From assembly GCA_041488095.1 (NCBI GenBank), contig JBGPOP010000003.1, positions 1 through 64,000 of the forward strand: a stretch of 64,000 bases of DNA, given 5' to 3'. How positions within the stretch are numbered: the first letter of the stretch is position 1; each line of letters starts with the position of its first letter. This DNA is from DASYPQ01 sp041488095 (GTDB lineage: Bacteria; Planctomycetota; UBA1135; GCA-002686595). Shown one piece after another: positions 18,049 through 26,577 of this stretch. A model generated the notes under the pieces. That model was given only the letters and a program-made list of their open reading frames with translations. It had not been told where the DNA came from and did not search any database. A program made the position numbers and the translations under genes.

Positions 18049-19490
18049 CGAGCTCCTCCAGTCAGGCCGGCCGCGTGTTCCAGCACCGCCTGCAGCGGAC
18101 CCGGGATCCAGAGACCCAGGAGCAGCACGACGACGGTGAACACCGCCATGGGAAGCACCGCCGCGAGCGAGTCCCTTCCGGCGCGGAGTTCCGAGGACGT
18201 GCCCTTCGGCGCGCCCTGGACCATTTCGAGCACGCTCGAGCCCATGCCGATGAAAACGAGGGCCAGGAAACCCAGGTAGAGGATCGGCACGACCGCTCCC
18301 CCGCTCGCGATCATCCCGCGCAGGATGGTGAACTCGCTGATGAAGGTCCCGAAGGGCGGGATCCCGCTCGCCGCCAGGAAGCCGAGGATCAGGAAGACAC
18401 CCGTGACCGGCTGCGTCGCGAGCAGCCCCGTCACGGACTTCGAGTCGGAAGTGCCTCGCGCCTGGAGGACGTTTCCCGCCGCCAGGAAGAGGATGCCCTT
18501 GTTGAAAGCGTTGTTCACTGCGTGCAGGAGCGCCCCGAAGGCGGCCAGCCCTCCGATGCCGATGCCCAGGGTGAGGATGCCCATGTGTTCGACGCTCGAG
18601 TACGCGAGCATCCGCCGGTAGTTCCCTTGTCCGACGATCGAGGCGGCGGCGATCCCGATCGACAGGAGCCCGAGCGCGACGAGCATCGATCGGACGAACG
18701 GCCCCTGCCCCGCGGCCGTGCAGAGCTGGCTCACGCGCAGGATCCCGAGGAAGGCGCAGTTCGTCAGCCCGCCCGAGAGGAGGGCCGCCACCGGGGGCGG
18801 CGCCTCTCCGTAGGCGTCGGGCTTCCAGGTGTGCATCGGCGCGAGACCCATCTTCGTGCCGTACCCGACGATCAGGAACACGGTGGCCATCTTGAGCCAG
18901 GGCGTCGACAGCCCGCCGGCGTTGTCGACCATGGCGACGAAGCCGAGCGTGCGCTGGCTCTCGGCGAGACCCGCGGCCGCCATACCCAGGAACAGGGTGC
19001 CGAGCAGCGCGAGAGCGATTCCCACCGAGCAGATCAGGAGATACTTCCAAGTCGCCTCGAGGGCGCGCGGTCCGTGGTGGTAGAAGAGCAGCGGAGCCGT
19101 GGCGAGGGTCGTCGCCTCCATCGCCACCCAGAAGAGGCCCCAGTGCGTGCTCAGGGTCGCGACCGTCATCGCCGAGAGCGAGAGGAGATGGCAGGCGAGG
19201 AACACCTTGGGCGCCCCGCGAGCGTCCCGGCGCGTGTAGGCGACGAGGTGCACCGCGACCAGGCAGTACAGGAGGCTGATCACGGAGAGGAAGAGCAGGC
19301 CCGCGGCGTCCACGCCGAGGAGCGCGCTCGACCCCGCTTCGGGGGCCCCGAGCCACAGCCGTGCGGTCAGGCACAGGTGCGTGATCGTCGTGGCGAGGAG
19401 GACCGTGAGCCGCCGTCTCCTGCCCGGCAGCAGGAAGATCGCGCCGGCGCCGAGGATGGGGACGAGGAACGTGGAGAGCAGATGGATCAT
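18045..19490 (-). CDS. Ehr complex: HyfF/NuoN-type proton-channel subunit
   Basis: The protein has 481 residues and about 13-14 transmembrane helices. It belongs to the Mrp-antiporter/NuoL-M-N family: 'MGLAPMHTWKPDAYGEAPPP' and 'SGGLTNCAF' are the conserved loop before and the helix with the channel residues, and 'YSSVEHMGILTLGIG' is the downstream conserved helix. It should move protons (or sodium) across the membrane, driven by the peripheral redox arm. It starts 4 bp after the HyfE-like stop, and its own stop overlaps the large-subunit start. Confidence 0.9.
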   Translation of the reverse strand: MIHLLSTFLVPILGAGAIFLLPGRRRRLTVLLATTITHLCLTARLWLGAPEAGSSALLGVDAAGLLFLSVISLLYCLVAVHLVAYTRRDARGAPKVFLACHLLSLSAMTVATLSTHWGLFWVAMEATTLATAPLLFYHHGPRALEATWKYLLICSVGIALALLGTLFLGMAAAGLAESQRTLGFVAMVDNAGGLSTPWLKMATVFLIVGYGTKMGLAPMHTWKPDAYGEAPPPVAALLSGGLTNCAFLGILRVSQLCTAAGQGPFVRSMLVALGLLSIGIAAASIVGQGNYRRMLAYSSVEHMGILTLGIGIGGLAAFGALLHAVNNAFNKGILFLAAGNVLQARGTSDSKSVTGLLATQPVTGVFLILGFLAASGIPPFGTFISEFTILRGMIASGGAVVPILYLGFLALVFIGMGSSVLEMVQGAPKGTSSELRAGRDSLAAVLPMAVFTVVVLLLGLWIPGPLQAVLEHAAGLTGGAR

Positions 19491-19494
19491 CTCG

Positions 19495-20139
19495 TCAGTC
19501 CCTGAGGACGGTGAGGTTGTGGGTGTCCATGTGCTCGAACTCCCGGTTGATCCGGAAGATCACGATCCCCATCACGAACACGGCGACGAACAGGTCGAGG
19601 AGGATCCCCATCTCGACGAGCAGGGGCATCTCGAGGACCAGGCTGACGCCGAAGAGGAAGATCCCGTTCTCGACGATGAGGTACCCCACGACCTGCGTCA
19701 CGGCCTTCGTGCGGCTGATGATCAGCAGCAGACCGAGGAGCAGGGTCGAGAGCGACGCCGGCAGGAGAAGGCTCGAGGCGACGCCCGTGGGGAGGGGGAG
19801 GTTGGCTGAGATGATGAAGGCCAGCGCGACGAGCAGGGAGCCGACGAACAAGGACGTTCCGAAGCCGAGGAGAGGGGCCATGTCGCGTCGCATCGAGACG
19901 TCGCGGATCGCCCAGGAAAGGAACGCCGGGATCACGAAGGCCTTGACGACGACGGTTCCCGTCAGGAGCAGCAGCTGGTGGAACCCCGGGGTGCCGCCGT
20001 GCAGGAACCAGGGCAGGAAGGCGATCAAGAACGACTGGATGGCGAAGATCCGGATGGTCATCCCCATCCGTGACGCGCCGAGCGCGAACACGGAGAGCAG
20101 GATCGCGAGGATCAGGATCGAGTCGATCAGGAAGCTCAT
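19495..20139 (-). CDS. Ehr complex: HyfE-like membrane subunit
   Basis: The protein has 214 residues and about 6-7 transmembrane helices ('MSFLIDSILILAILLSVFAL' at the N-terminus). Its position between HyfC-like and HyfF-like genes and its length match HyfE, which contains a NuoK-like region ('VVGYLIVENGIFLFGVSL'). The ATG at 20139 overlaps the preceding stop (ATGA). It is a structural and possibly ion-translocating membrane subunit. Assignment rests on operon order and the NuoK-like helix pattern. Confidence 0.85.
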   Translation of the reverse strand: MSFLIDSILILAILLSVFALGASRMGMTIRIFAIQSFLIAFLPWFLHGGTPGFHQLLLLTGTVVVKAFVIPAFLSWAIRDVSMRRDMAPLLGFGTSLFVGSLLVALAFIISANLPLPTGVASSLLLPASLSTLLLGLLLIISRTKAVTQVVGYLIVENGIFLFGVSLVLEMPLLVEMGILLDLFVAVFVMGIVIFRINREFEHMDTHNLTVLRD

Positions 20140-21062
20140 CGGGCACCCGGAACGGAGAAGAGGACCGCGATGGCTACCGTCGCGAGCACGAGCGCTCCGC
20201 CGAGGAGGGCGGGCACCCGCATCAGCCTCAGCCTCGCCATGCTGGATTCGATCGTCCCCACGAGCACCGAGACGAGGAGGAGGCCTCCCAGGAAGAGCCC
20301 GGCCTCCAGGAGCGGCTGGTCCGCGCCCACCGGGAGCACGAGGCGCACCAGGATGGCCGCGAAGAGGAAGAACTTGAGCGCCGCACCATAGAGGATGAAG
20401 GCCAGGTCGGGACCGCCGTGATCCAGCACCATCACCTCGTGGATCATCGTGAGCTCGAGGTGCGTGCTGGGGTCGTCCACCGGGATGCGGCAGTTCTCGG
20501 CCAGCAAGAGGATCGCGAAGCTCACGGCGACGAGGACCAGCGCGGGCCCTGCGCGGACCCACAGATCGTGGAGACCGGGTCCGAGGATGTAGGACAAGCT
20601 GAGGCTGTGCGAGCCGACCGCCAGGACGAGCAGGCCGGCGAAGAGCACGGGCTCGGTCAGGCTCCCGAACGTGACCTCGCGGCTGGCGCCCATGCCCTCG
20701 AAGCTGGAGCCCGTGTCCATCGCCGCCAACACCGTGAAGAACCGCGCCATCGCGAGCAGGTAGGCGAGCAGGATGAAGTCGCCCGAGAAGGCCAGCGGCC
20801 CAGGGATCCCGGCGATCGGGACGAGCAATCCCCCGGTGACGACCGCGGCCAGGCTCACCACGGGTCCGGCGCGGAAAACCCACGTGGTGGTCCGGCTGTA
20901 GACGGCCTCCTTCCGCAGGAGCTTGTGCAGGTCGTAGTAGACCTGGAAAAGCGGCGGCCCCCTGCGTCCGGCGAAGATCGCCTTGACCCGTTGGACGAGG
21001 CCGAGCAGGAGCGGGGGCACGGTCAGGAACACGAGCAGGTGCGCGAGGGCGGCGGGGATCAC
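20136..21062 (-). CDS. Ehr complex: HyfC/NuoH-like membrane subunit
   Basis: The protein has 308 residues and about eight transmembrane helices. The GTG at 21062 overlaps the HyfB-like stop (GTGA). The NuoH hallmark cytoplasmic loop is intact: 'ENCRIPVDDPSTHLELTMIH', in which acidic and Arg residues line the junction between the membrane and peripheral arms. This subunit anchors the hydrophilic arm in complex I and group-4 hydrogenases. Confidence 0.92.
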   Translation of the reverse strand: MIPAALAHLLVFLTVPPLLLGLVQRVKAIFAGRRGPPLFQVYYDLHKLLRKEAVYSRTTTWVFRAGPVVSLAAVVTGGLLVPIAGIPGPLAFSGDFILLAYLLAMARFFTVLAAMDTGSSFEGMGASREVTFGSLTEPVLFAGLLVLAVGSHSLSLSYILGPGLHDLWVRAGPALVLVAVSFAILLLAENCRIPVDDPSTHLELTMIHEVMVLDHGGPDLAFILYGAALKFFLFAAILVRLVLPVGADQPLLEAGLFLGGLLLVSVLVGTIESSMARLRLMRVPALLGGALVLATVAIAVLFSVPGAR

Positions 21063-23053
21063 AGCGTCACCTTCCACAAGAGGAGCAGCGTCAGCACGGC
21101 GACCACGACGGAGACCTGGTACTGGACGGGCACGCGCTGGAGGAACCGCGCGGGCGCGCAGGCGCGCATCAGGAGCGCGAACGCAGGCCGGAAGATCCAG
21201 GTCTCCGCGGCGTCCGGAGTGCGGCTCCGCAAGGCGGGCGAGCCGGAGAAGCTGCCTCGCCCCCGACTCGAATCGATGCGCGGGTACAGCACTCCGCGGA
21301 ACACCCGCAGCAACGGGTCGGCGAAGGAGGACGCCGTGTACTGCATGCGCGCGCTCGGGCGGGCGTAGCCGCATCCCCACGTGCCGACGTGAACCGAGGG
21401 ACGTCGGAGAAGGAGCCTGGAGAGGAGCGCGATAGCAAGGACCAGGGAGAGAAATGCGAGCCCGATGCTCGAGACGGAGCCCAGCCACGCCGCGACGGGC
21501 CCGGGATCCGGAATGTCCTGGGCTCCGACGCTCTGCGCCACCTGGACGCACGCCGGCCAGACGACCCGGATCGCGAGCTGGGGCAGGATGCCGATCAAGA
21601 GGCAGAGAAGGGCCAGGAATCCCATCGCCACCTTCTGCGGACCTGGCGCATCACGCGCCTCGCCGTGATCGTGCCGCGCGCGCGGCTCGCCCAGGAAAAC
21701 GGCGCCGAAGACCTTCGCGAAGCAGGCCGCCGCCAGCCCTCCGATCAGCGCGAGCCCGAGAATCCCCCCGACGCTCCACAGCGCTGCGGTCCCGGCGCCC
21801 CTCGTCGACTGCTCGAACATCGCCCGGAACACGCTCCATTCGCTCACGAAGCCGTTGAAGGGCGGAAGGGCGCAGATGGACACGCACCCCACCAGGAACA
21901 AGAGCGCGGTCGCCGGCATCCGGCGAGCCAGCCCGCCCAGGTGGTCGATGGCGCCGGTGCCCGTCGCGTGGACGACGCGGCCGGCCCCGAGAAAGAGCAG
22001 GGACTTGAACGCCGCATGGTTGAGCAGGTGCAGGAGCGCTCCCGCGAAACCCAGGACCGCGACCAGCCCGGAGCCGGTCCTCGCACCCACGAGCCCGACG
22101 CCGATGCCGATCAGGATGATCCCGATGTTCTCGACGCTGTGGTAGGCGAGAAGCTTCTTGAGGTCGTGCTGGGAGAGCGCGTACAGGACGCCGAGCACGC
22201 CCGAGAGCACGCCGAGGACGAGGAGGACCACGCCCCACGAGACCGAAACGGGGGGCAGAAAGGCCAGGAAGCGCAGAAGCCCGAAGATGCCGGCCTTGAT
22301 CACGATGCCGGAGAGCAGCGCCGAGATCGGGCTCGGCGCGGCGGGGTGGGCGTGAGGGAGCCAGATGTGGAGCGGCAGGATCCCGGCTTTCGTGCCGAAG
22401 CCGATCAACGCGAGGGGAAGGAGGAGGCCCGAGGCCGGAAGAAACCTCGCGGAGCCCGAGAGCGCGGAGAACTCCAGCGAGCCGGCGCCGGCGCCGAGCA
22501 GCGCGATGAGGGCGACGAGGCAGAAGGTCCCGGTGTGGTTCGCGAAGAGGTAGATCCGGCCTGCCCGGCGGATCTCCTCCTTCTCGTGAAACAGGACGAT
22601 CAGGAAATAGGCGGAGATCGTCGCGACCTCCCACGCCGCGAGGAAAAGGAGCGCGTGCCCTGCCGCCGCCAACAGGAGCAGGGATCCGAGGAGCAAGTTG
22701 AAGAGGAAAGCCAAGACCGCGAGCGTCCCGCGGCTGGCGTGCTCGAAGTGAAACGTCGCGTAGACCGCGATCGGGGCGCCGATCAGGCCGACGACGAGCG
22801 CGTACCAGGCTCCCAGCGCATCGAGGCGTGCATGGAAGCCGCCGGCCGGCACGTTCCAATCGACGACCCAGTCCTGAACTGCTCCCGCGAGCAGCACCTG
22901 GAGGCCGGCCACGGCCGCCAGCACGCATCCTCCGAGCGACGAGGCCAGGAACAGCCCGAGGCAGAGCCCGCGGACGCGGGCGCAACCGGCGGCGAGCGCC
23001 CCGCCTGTCAGAAGGACGAGGATGCCGAGGAGGACGAGTCCGGTCGCGTTCAT
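21059..23053 (-). CDS. Ehr complex: HyfB/NuoL-like antiporter subunit
   Basis: The protein has 664 residues and about 16 transmembrane helices. The ATG at 23053 begins 'MNATGLVLLGILVLL'. A much longer open frame upstream lacks protein-like composition. Conserved channel motifs are present: 'GILPLHIWLPHAHPAAPSPI', 'SALLSGIVIKAGIFGLLR' and 'LAYHSVENIGIILIG'. HyfB proteins of this length carry extra C-terminal helices, seen here. It is the second gene of the operon, 38 bp after the regulator gene, and should provide a proton-pumping channel. Confidence 0.92.
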   Translation of the reverse strand: MNATGLVLLGILVLLTGGALAAGCARVRGLCLGLFLASSLGGCVLAAVAGLQVLLAGAVQDWVVDWNVPAGGFHARLDALGAWYALVVGLIGAPIAVYATFHFEHASRGTLAVLAFLFNLLLGSLLLLAAAGHALLFLAAWEVATISAYFLIVLFHEKEEIRRAGRIYLFANHTGTFCLVALIALLGAGAGSLEFSALSGSARFLPASGLLLPLALIGFGTKAGILPLHIWLPHAHPAAPSPISALLSGIVIKAGIFGLLRFLAFLPPVSVSWGVVLLVLGVLSGVLGVLYALSQHDLKKLLAYHSVENIGIILIGIGVGLVGARTGSGLVAVLGFAGALLHLLNHAAFKSLLFLGAGRVVHATGTGAIDHLGGLARRMPATALLFLVGCVSICALPPFNGFVSEWSVFRAMFEQSTRGAGTAALWSVGGILGLALIGGLAAACFAKVFGAVFLGEPRARHDHGEARDAPGPQKVAMGFLALLCLLIGILPQLAIRVVWPACVQVAQSVGAQDIPDPGPVAAWLGSVSSIGLAFLSLVLAIALLSRLLLRRPSVHVGTWGCGYARPSARMQYTASSFADPLLRVFRGVLYPRIDSSRGRGSFSGSPALRSRTPDAAETWIFRPAFALLMRACAPARFLQRVPVQYQVSVVVAVLTLLLLWKVTL

Positions 23054-23091
23054 CCCTGGAGGGTCCGGAGGTCCGGCCTTGCAAGCATGGC

Positions 23092-23805
23092 TCAGCTCGA
23101 ACCCTCGCGGGCCATCCCTGGATCCGGCTTGCCCGCGCGCAGCGCCCCTTCGAGGTCGCGGACCACGCGGAAGATCTCCTCGCGCGACCCCTGGCGCTGC
23201 AGGACCTTGCGGAACTCGTCCTCCTTGAGGAGGAAGGCGACCCGCGACAGGAGCTGGAGATGCGCCCGGACCGTCGGCGTGAGCAGGGCGAACAGCGCGA
23301 AGACGGGCTTCCCGTCGAGCGCTCCGAAGTCCACGGGAGTCTCGAGGAAGCACAGGGCCATCTGAGGGCGGCTCACGTGGAGGATCACCGGATTGCGGAC
23401 GTGAGGGATCGCGATGCCGTCCCCGACTCCGGTGGAGCCGAGGCTCTCGCGAGCCATGAAGACGGCATAGACGAAATCCCTGTCGACCTCGTCCGGCAGA
23501 CGCAGCAGCTCGACCACCGACCGGATCACGGAGTCCTTGTCGTTCCCTGAGACCCGGTAGTGGATCCCGCCAGCCTCCAGGGCTTCGGCCAGCGAAGGCA
23601 GGGGCTCGCTCTGCTCGGCCTCATGGAAGATCTCCGGCGCGACCGCGATGCGCTCCCGGGTCGCCCACTCGAGGAGCTCGACGCGATTGAAGCGATACTG
23701 CTCCTGGACCTTGTAGGTGGGGATGGATCCCTCTCGGATCCAACGATAGATGGTGCGTTCGGAGACCCGAAGGAATCGCGCCGCATCCCGAACGGTCAGC
23801 TGCAT
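23092..23805 (-). CDS. HTH DNA-binding / PTS EIIA (PtsN-like) fusion protein, first gene of the Ehr operon
   Basis: The protein has 237 residues. Residues 1-52 are an excisionase/MerR-type helix-turn-helix ('DAARFLRVSERTIYRWI'). Residues about 70-225 are a type-2 EIIA domain of the fructose/PtsN class, with the phosphorylatable His135 in 'GIAIPHVRNPV'. There is no sugar-permease domain nearby, so this is a regulatory EIIA, presumably passing PEP-derived phosphoryl status to a DNA-binding module. Its place as the first gene of the Ehr operon suggests that it senses carbon/PEP state and adjusts expression of the complex. The protein it takes phosphate from is not in the window. Confidence 0.88.
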   Translation of the reverse strand: MQLTVRDAARFLRVSERTIYRWIREGSIPTYKVQEQYRFNRVELLEWATRERIAVAPEIFHEAEQSEPLPSLAEALEAGGIHYRVSGNDKDSVIRSVVELLRLPDEVDRDFVYAVFMARESLGSTGVGDGIAIPHVRNPVILHVSRPQMALCFLETPVDFGALDGKPVFALFALLTPTVRAHLQLLSRVAFLLKEDEFRKVLQRQGSREEIFRVVRDLEGALRAGKPDPGMAREGSS

Positions 23806-24012
23806 GAGCTCTCCACCCGGGAAACCAGGTCCAGGTCAGCACCCGGAGTGAAGAGGTCGAGACTCTAGGGAGATAGTCACGGAAGAGCAAAGGGCGGAAA
23901 CGATGGCAGGCGGATGACATGGATGTCATATCCGCGGCGATCCCGGAGATCCGGAGGTCGCGACTGCACTCTCCCGATGGAGCCGAGGCCGGCGATCCAA
24001 GATCAGCGCGCC

Positions 24013-24150
24013 CTAGAAGAGCCAGGTCCCCGACACCCAGATCCACCTGCGCGGGTAACGGGCCCAGTGACCGGCCACCCACGGTCCGCGGAGGATGGCG
24101 ATGCCCGTGCACGCCAGGTTCCGGACCGCAGGGGGCGAGTCGTCAGGGCG
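24013..24150 (-). pseudogene. Remnant of a WxxGxW-repeat protein (C-terminal fragment)
   Basis: On the minus strand a frame ending in TAG (24013-24015) reads '...GPWVAGHWARYPRRWIWV' then 'SGTWLF', the typical WVxGHW...WVWVxGxW ending. There is no start codon, and an in-frame stop lies just upstream, inside the 3' end of the next gene. It looks like the last ~40 residues of a protein related to the intact one at 57570-57992. The rest of 23806-24142 holds nothing recognisable apart from the regulator's likely promoter. Confidence 0.5.
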
Positions 24151-24679
24151 ACCTCAGCGCCAAGCTCCAGTCGCCGAGGAGGACGTAATCGATCAGATCG
24201 GCGGGCTGCCCGCCGCACGAGATCTTCAGCCGCAGGTCGCCCGCGTCCTCGGGCACGTCGTACACCAGCGTGGTCACGCACTTCTCGCTGTGCGCCAGCT
24301 CCTGCGGGGGAACCGGAAAGACGTGCTCGGCCTCGAGCGCCGCCTGGCCGCCCGGCGATACGCGGTGGGTGTTCCCTCTCGAATCGAGGAGGAGCGGGGT
24401 GTGCCACTCCAGCCGGTAGGGCACGCGGCGCGCGTGGTTCGCGACCTCGAGATCGACGATCCAGAACGCGCCCTCGGCCGTCACCTCGCGGCCCGCCGGG
24501 CCCAGCGTCTTCGCCGAGCGCGCGCCTCGCACCGTGAACCCGAAGTCGTCGTACACGATCTCCTCGCCGACGGCGGCCACCCGGTCGTGGCGCACGAGGG
24601 CGATCCCGCCCAGCACGAGAACGGTCGCGGCGACGAGCGCCATCAGGATCATCGAGAGAAGGGTGGATCGCTTCCTCAT
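24143..24679 (-). CDS. Membrane-anchored DUF4352-like protein
   Basis: The protein has 178 residues. One N-terminal transmembrane helix ('LLSMILMALVAATVLVLGGI') is followed by an extracytoplasmic beta-sandwich domain with 'GAFWIVDLEVANHARRVPY', 'LLLDSRGNTHRVSP' and 'TTLVYDVPEDAGDLRLKI'. This strand pattern, in which a measured property is compared between free and modified states, is the general look of DUF4352/telomeric-repeat-like beta domains. The function is unknown. It follows uppS at 22 bp on the same strand, so it may be co-transcribed. Confidence 0.6.
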   Translation of the reverse strand: MRKRSTLLSMILMALVAATVLVLGGIALVRHDRVAAVGEEIVYDDFGFTVRGARSAKTLGPAGREVTAEGAFWIVDLEVANHARRVPYRLEWHTPLLLDSRGNTHRVSPGGQAALEAEHVFPVPPQELAHSEKCVTTLVYDVPEDAGDLRLKISCGGQPADLIDYVLLGDWSLALRSP

Positions 24680-24701
24680 GCCCGGCGGAGCCTGCGATCC
24701 C

Positions 24702-25391
24702 CTACCCCGCGTCGCTCCGCGCGATCCCGCCGAAGCGCCGCTCGCGCGATCGGAACGTCTCGACCGCCCTGCGCAGCGCCGCCCCGTCGAAGTCCGGCCA
24801 CATCCGGCGCGAGAACACGAGCTCGGCGTACGCGCTCTCCCACAGCAGGAAGTCCGACAAGCGCTGCTCTCCCCCCGTGCGCACGAGCAGGTCGACCTCC
24901 TCCGTTCCGCGCTCTCCCGCGAGCAGGCGACCGAAGCCGTCGCGCGCGCCGTTCGCCGCCTGGTGCACGTGGAAAGCCCGCGCCGCTCCGACGATCGCTT
25001 CGCGCGACGAGTAGTCGACCGCCAGGCGCAGGTGCAGGCGCGAGCCCTGCATCGTCGCCGCCTCGGCGCGCTCGATCGCCTGGAGGAGCGGGAGGGGCAG
25101 GCGGTCGCGGCGGCCGATCACCGTGAGGCGCTCGCCCGAGAGCGCGCACACCGGCGCGGCGCGATCGAGCCAGTCGCGGAGGACCTCCAGGATCGACTCG
25201 ATCTCCGGCGGAGGCCTGCGCCAGTTGTCCGAGGAGAGCGCGAAGAGCGTCAGGGTCGAGATCCCGAGCCCGGGCGCGGCACGCACGACCCGATCGACCG
25301 CGCGGGCTCCGGCGCGATGGCCCTCGGCGCGCGCCCGGCCGTGGGAGCGCGCCCAGCGGCCGTTCCCGTCCATGATGATCGCCACGTGCAC
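24702..25391 (-). CDS. uppS: Isoprenyl (undecaprenyl) diphosphate synthase
   Basis: The protein has 229 residues, the normal length for a cis-prenyltransferase. Motifs in order: 'HVAIIMDGNGRWA' with the catalytic Asp (residue 8), 'ALSSDNWRRP' (FAFS.ENW-type), and the C-terminal 'DLLVRTGGEQRLSDFLLW' followed by 'YAELVFSRRMWPDF'. It condenses isopentenyl diphosphate onto farnesyl diphosphate to make the C55 carrier for peptidoglycan and glycan synthesis. The usual cdsA/dxr neighbours are absent. Confidence 0.95.
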   Translation of the reverse strand: MHVAIIMDGNGRWARSHGRARAEGHRAGARAVDRVVRAAPGLGISTLTLFALSSDNWRRPPPEIESILEVLRDWLDRAAPVCALSGERLTVIGRRDRLPLPLLQAIERAEAATMQGSRLHLRLAVDYSSREAIVGAARAFHVHQAANGARDGFGRLLAGERGTEEVDLLVRTGGEQRLSDFLLWESAYAELVFSRRMWPDFDGAALRRAVETFRSRERRFGGIARSDAG

Positions 25392-25411
25392 GGCGGACTC
25401 GCTCCGGATCC

Positions 25412-25786
25412 TCAGCGCTCCCGCACCGCGCGGATCAGCGCTTCCATGTGCGCCAGGTAGCGCTCGAGCGAGCGCCTCCCCGCGGCGGTCAGCCGGTATT
25501 CCGTGCGCGGGGTGCGGCCGTCGAAGCTCTTCGCGCAGGCGATGTACTGCGCCTCCTCGAGCTTGCGCGCGTGGACCGAGAGGTTGCCGTCGGACGTCGC
25601 GATCATCTCCTTGAGCTCGTTGAAGGAGAGCGATTCGTGCACGGCGAGCGCGCTGACGATCGCCAGGCGCAGTCGCTCGTGGATCAGGCGATCGATCCCG
25701 GCCGATCCCGGCCCCTTCGCGCCTTCGAGCTTGCGCAGCTTCGGCGCCGCGCTCGCGCTCCGGGCAGCCTGCCGGCGCTCAGCCAT
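25412..25786 (-). CDS. Winged-helix transcriptional regulator (HTH_27 type)
   Basis: The protein has 124 residues. The ATG at 25786 overlaps the end of the upstream membrane-protein gene by 8 bp, so both come from one mRNA. Residues about 30-115 form a winged helix: 'LSFNELKEMIATSDGNLSVH' is the recognition region and 'TEYRLTAAGRRSLERYL' the wing and following helix. Regulators of this family commonly control a neighbouring membrane protein. The palindrome at 26435-26451 upstream of the pair is a candidate binding site. Confidence 0.85.
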   Translation of the reverse strand: MAERRQAARSASAAPKLRKLEGAKGPGSAGIDRLIHERLRLAIVSALAVHESLSFNELKEMIATSDGNLSVHARKLEEAQYIACAKSFDGRTPRTEYRLTAAGRRSLERYLAHMEALIRAVRER

Positions 25787-26396
25787 CGTGGTGCCTCGCG
25801 ATCCAGATCCCGAAGAGGACGTGGAGGCCGCCGAAGCCGGCCGCCATCCACGTATTGCCCCAGGCCGCGGGCGAGAGCAGCGCCGCCGCGCCGAAGAGCA
25901 TGAAGCACACTCCCATGACGCGCACCGAGAGGATCGAGAGCGCGCCTGCGGAGACGACGCCCGCGCCGTAGCACAGGAGCCACACGCCCGGCAGCAGATC
26001 GAAGAGTCCCGCGCGCGCGAGGCCGAGGGTGAGGCACGCACCGGCCGCGATCGGCGGCGAGAGCGCCGCGGCGAAGCGCGACGCGGGCCCGCGCAGGAGC
26101 GAGCTGCCTCCGGCGCGCAGCTTGTTCGCCATGTCCGTCGCGCCGACGAGCGCGGCGAGCAGCGCGGCGCAGATCCAGGTCAGGAGCCAGCCGTTGCGAG
26201 TCTGCGCGCCCGCGGCGGCGGGCGTGGTGAACAGCGCGATCATGCCGATGAGCACGCCGCCCCAGCCGGGGACGGCGGTGAAGGCTGCGGCGCGCTCCAT
26301 CGTCGCGCGGATGAAGCGGAGATCGTCGCTCGCGCGCGCGTGGAGGGCCGGGGGTGGCTCGCGGGCCGGGGTGGGAAGGCGGTGGAGCAGGGACAT
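25779..26396 (-). CDS. Integral membrane protein of unknown function, paired with the winged-helix regulator
   Basis: The protein has 205 residues from the ATG at 26396, which has GGGGAGG upstream. It contains about six transmembrane helices ('WGGVLIGMIALFTTPAAA', 'WLLTWICAALLAALVGA', 'GVCFMLFGAAALLSP') and a cytoplasmic N-terminus of about 40 residues. No catalytic or transport motif is recognised. It is the first gene of a two-gene unit with the overlapping regulator. Confidence 0.75.
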   Translation of the reverse strand: MSLLHRLPTPAREPPPALHARASDDLRFIRATMERAAAFTAVPGWGGVLIGMIALFTTPAAAGAQTRNGWLLTWICAALLAALVGATDMANKLRAGGSSLLRGPASRFAAALSPPIAAGACLTLGLARAGLFDLLPGVWLLCYGAGVVSAGALSILSVRVMGVCFMLFGAAALLSPAAWGNTWMAAGFGGLHVLFGIWIARHHDG

Positions 26397-26434
26397 GCCC
26401 ACGATCCTCCCCCCGGTTCCGGATCGTGTCAAGT

Positions 26435-26451
26435 ACTTTGCGATGCAGAGT
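26435..26451. promoter_or_regulatory. Candidate operator for the winged-helix regulator
   Basis: ACTTTGC (26435-26441) and GCAGAGT (26445-26451) form an imperfect inverted repeat (6 of 7 positions) around GAT. On the minus strand TTGACA, a consensus -35 hexamer, ends a few bases after it (26428-26433), 39 bp upstream of the membrane-protein start. A palindrome abutting a -35 element suits a repressor site. Confidence 0.45.
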
Positions 26452-26577
26452 GGGCTCCCTTTCAGGGGCTTCCGGACCCGGCGGCGAGCACCCTGGAGCG
26501 GCCGCCGAGGGCTCGCCCGTCCGTGGACGATCCCGGGCGGGCTCGTGTACCTTCGGGCGCATGCGAGCGACGTCCAC

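Noticed and set aside
18049..19374. N-terminal extension of the Ehr large subunit to 949 residues
   Set aside because: The extension is out of frame with the HyfF-like gene it overlaps and has no protein-like composition. The ATG at 18048 has a good ribosome-binding site.
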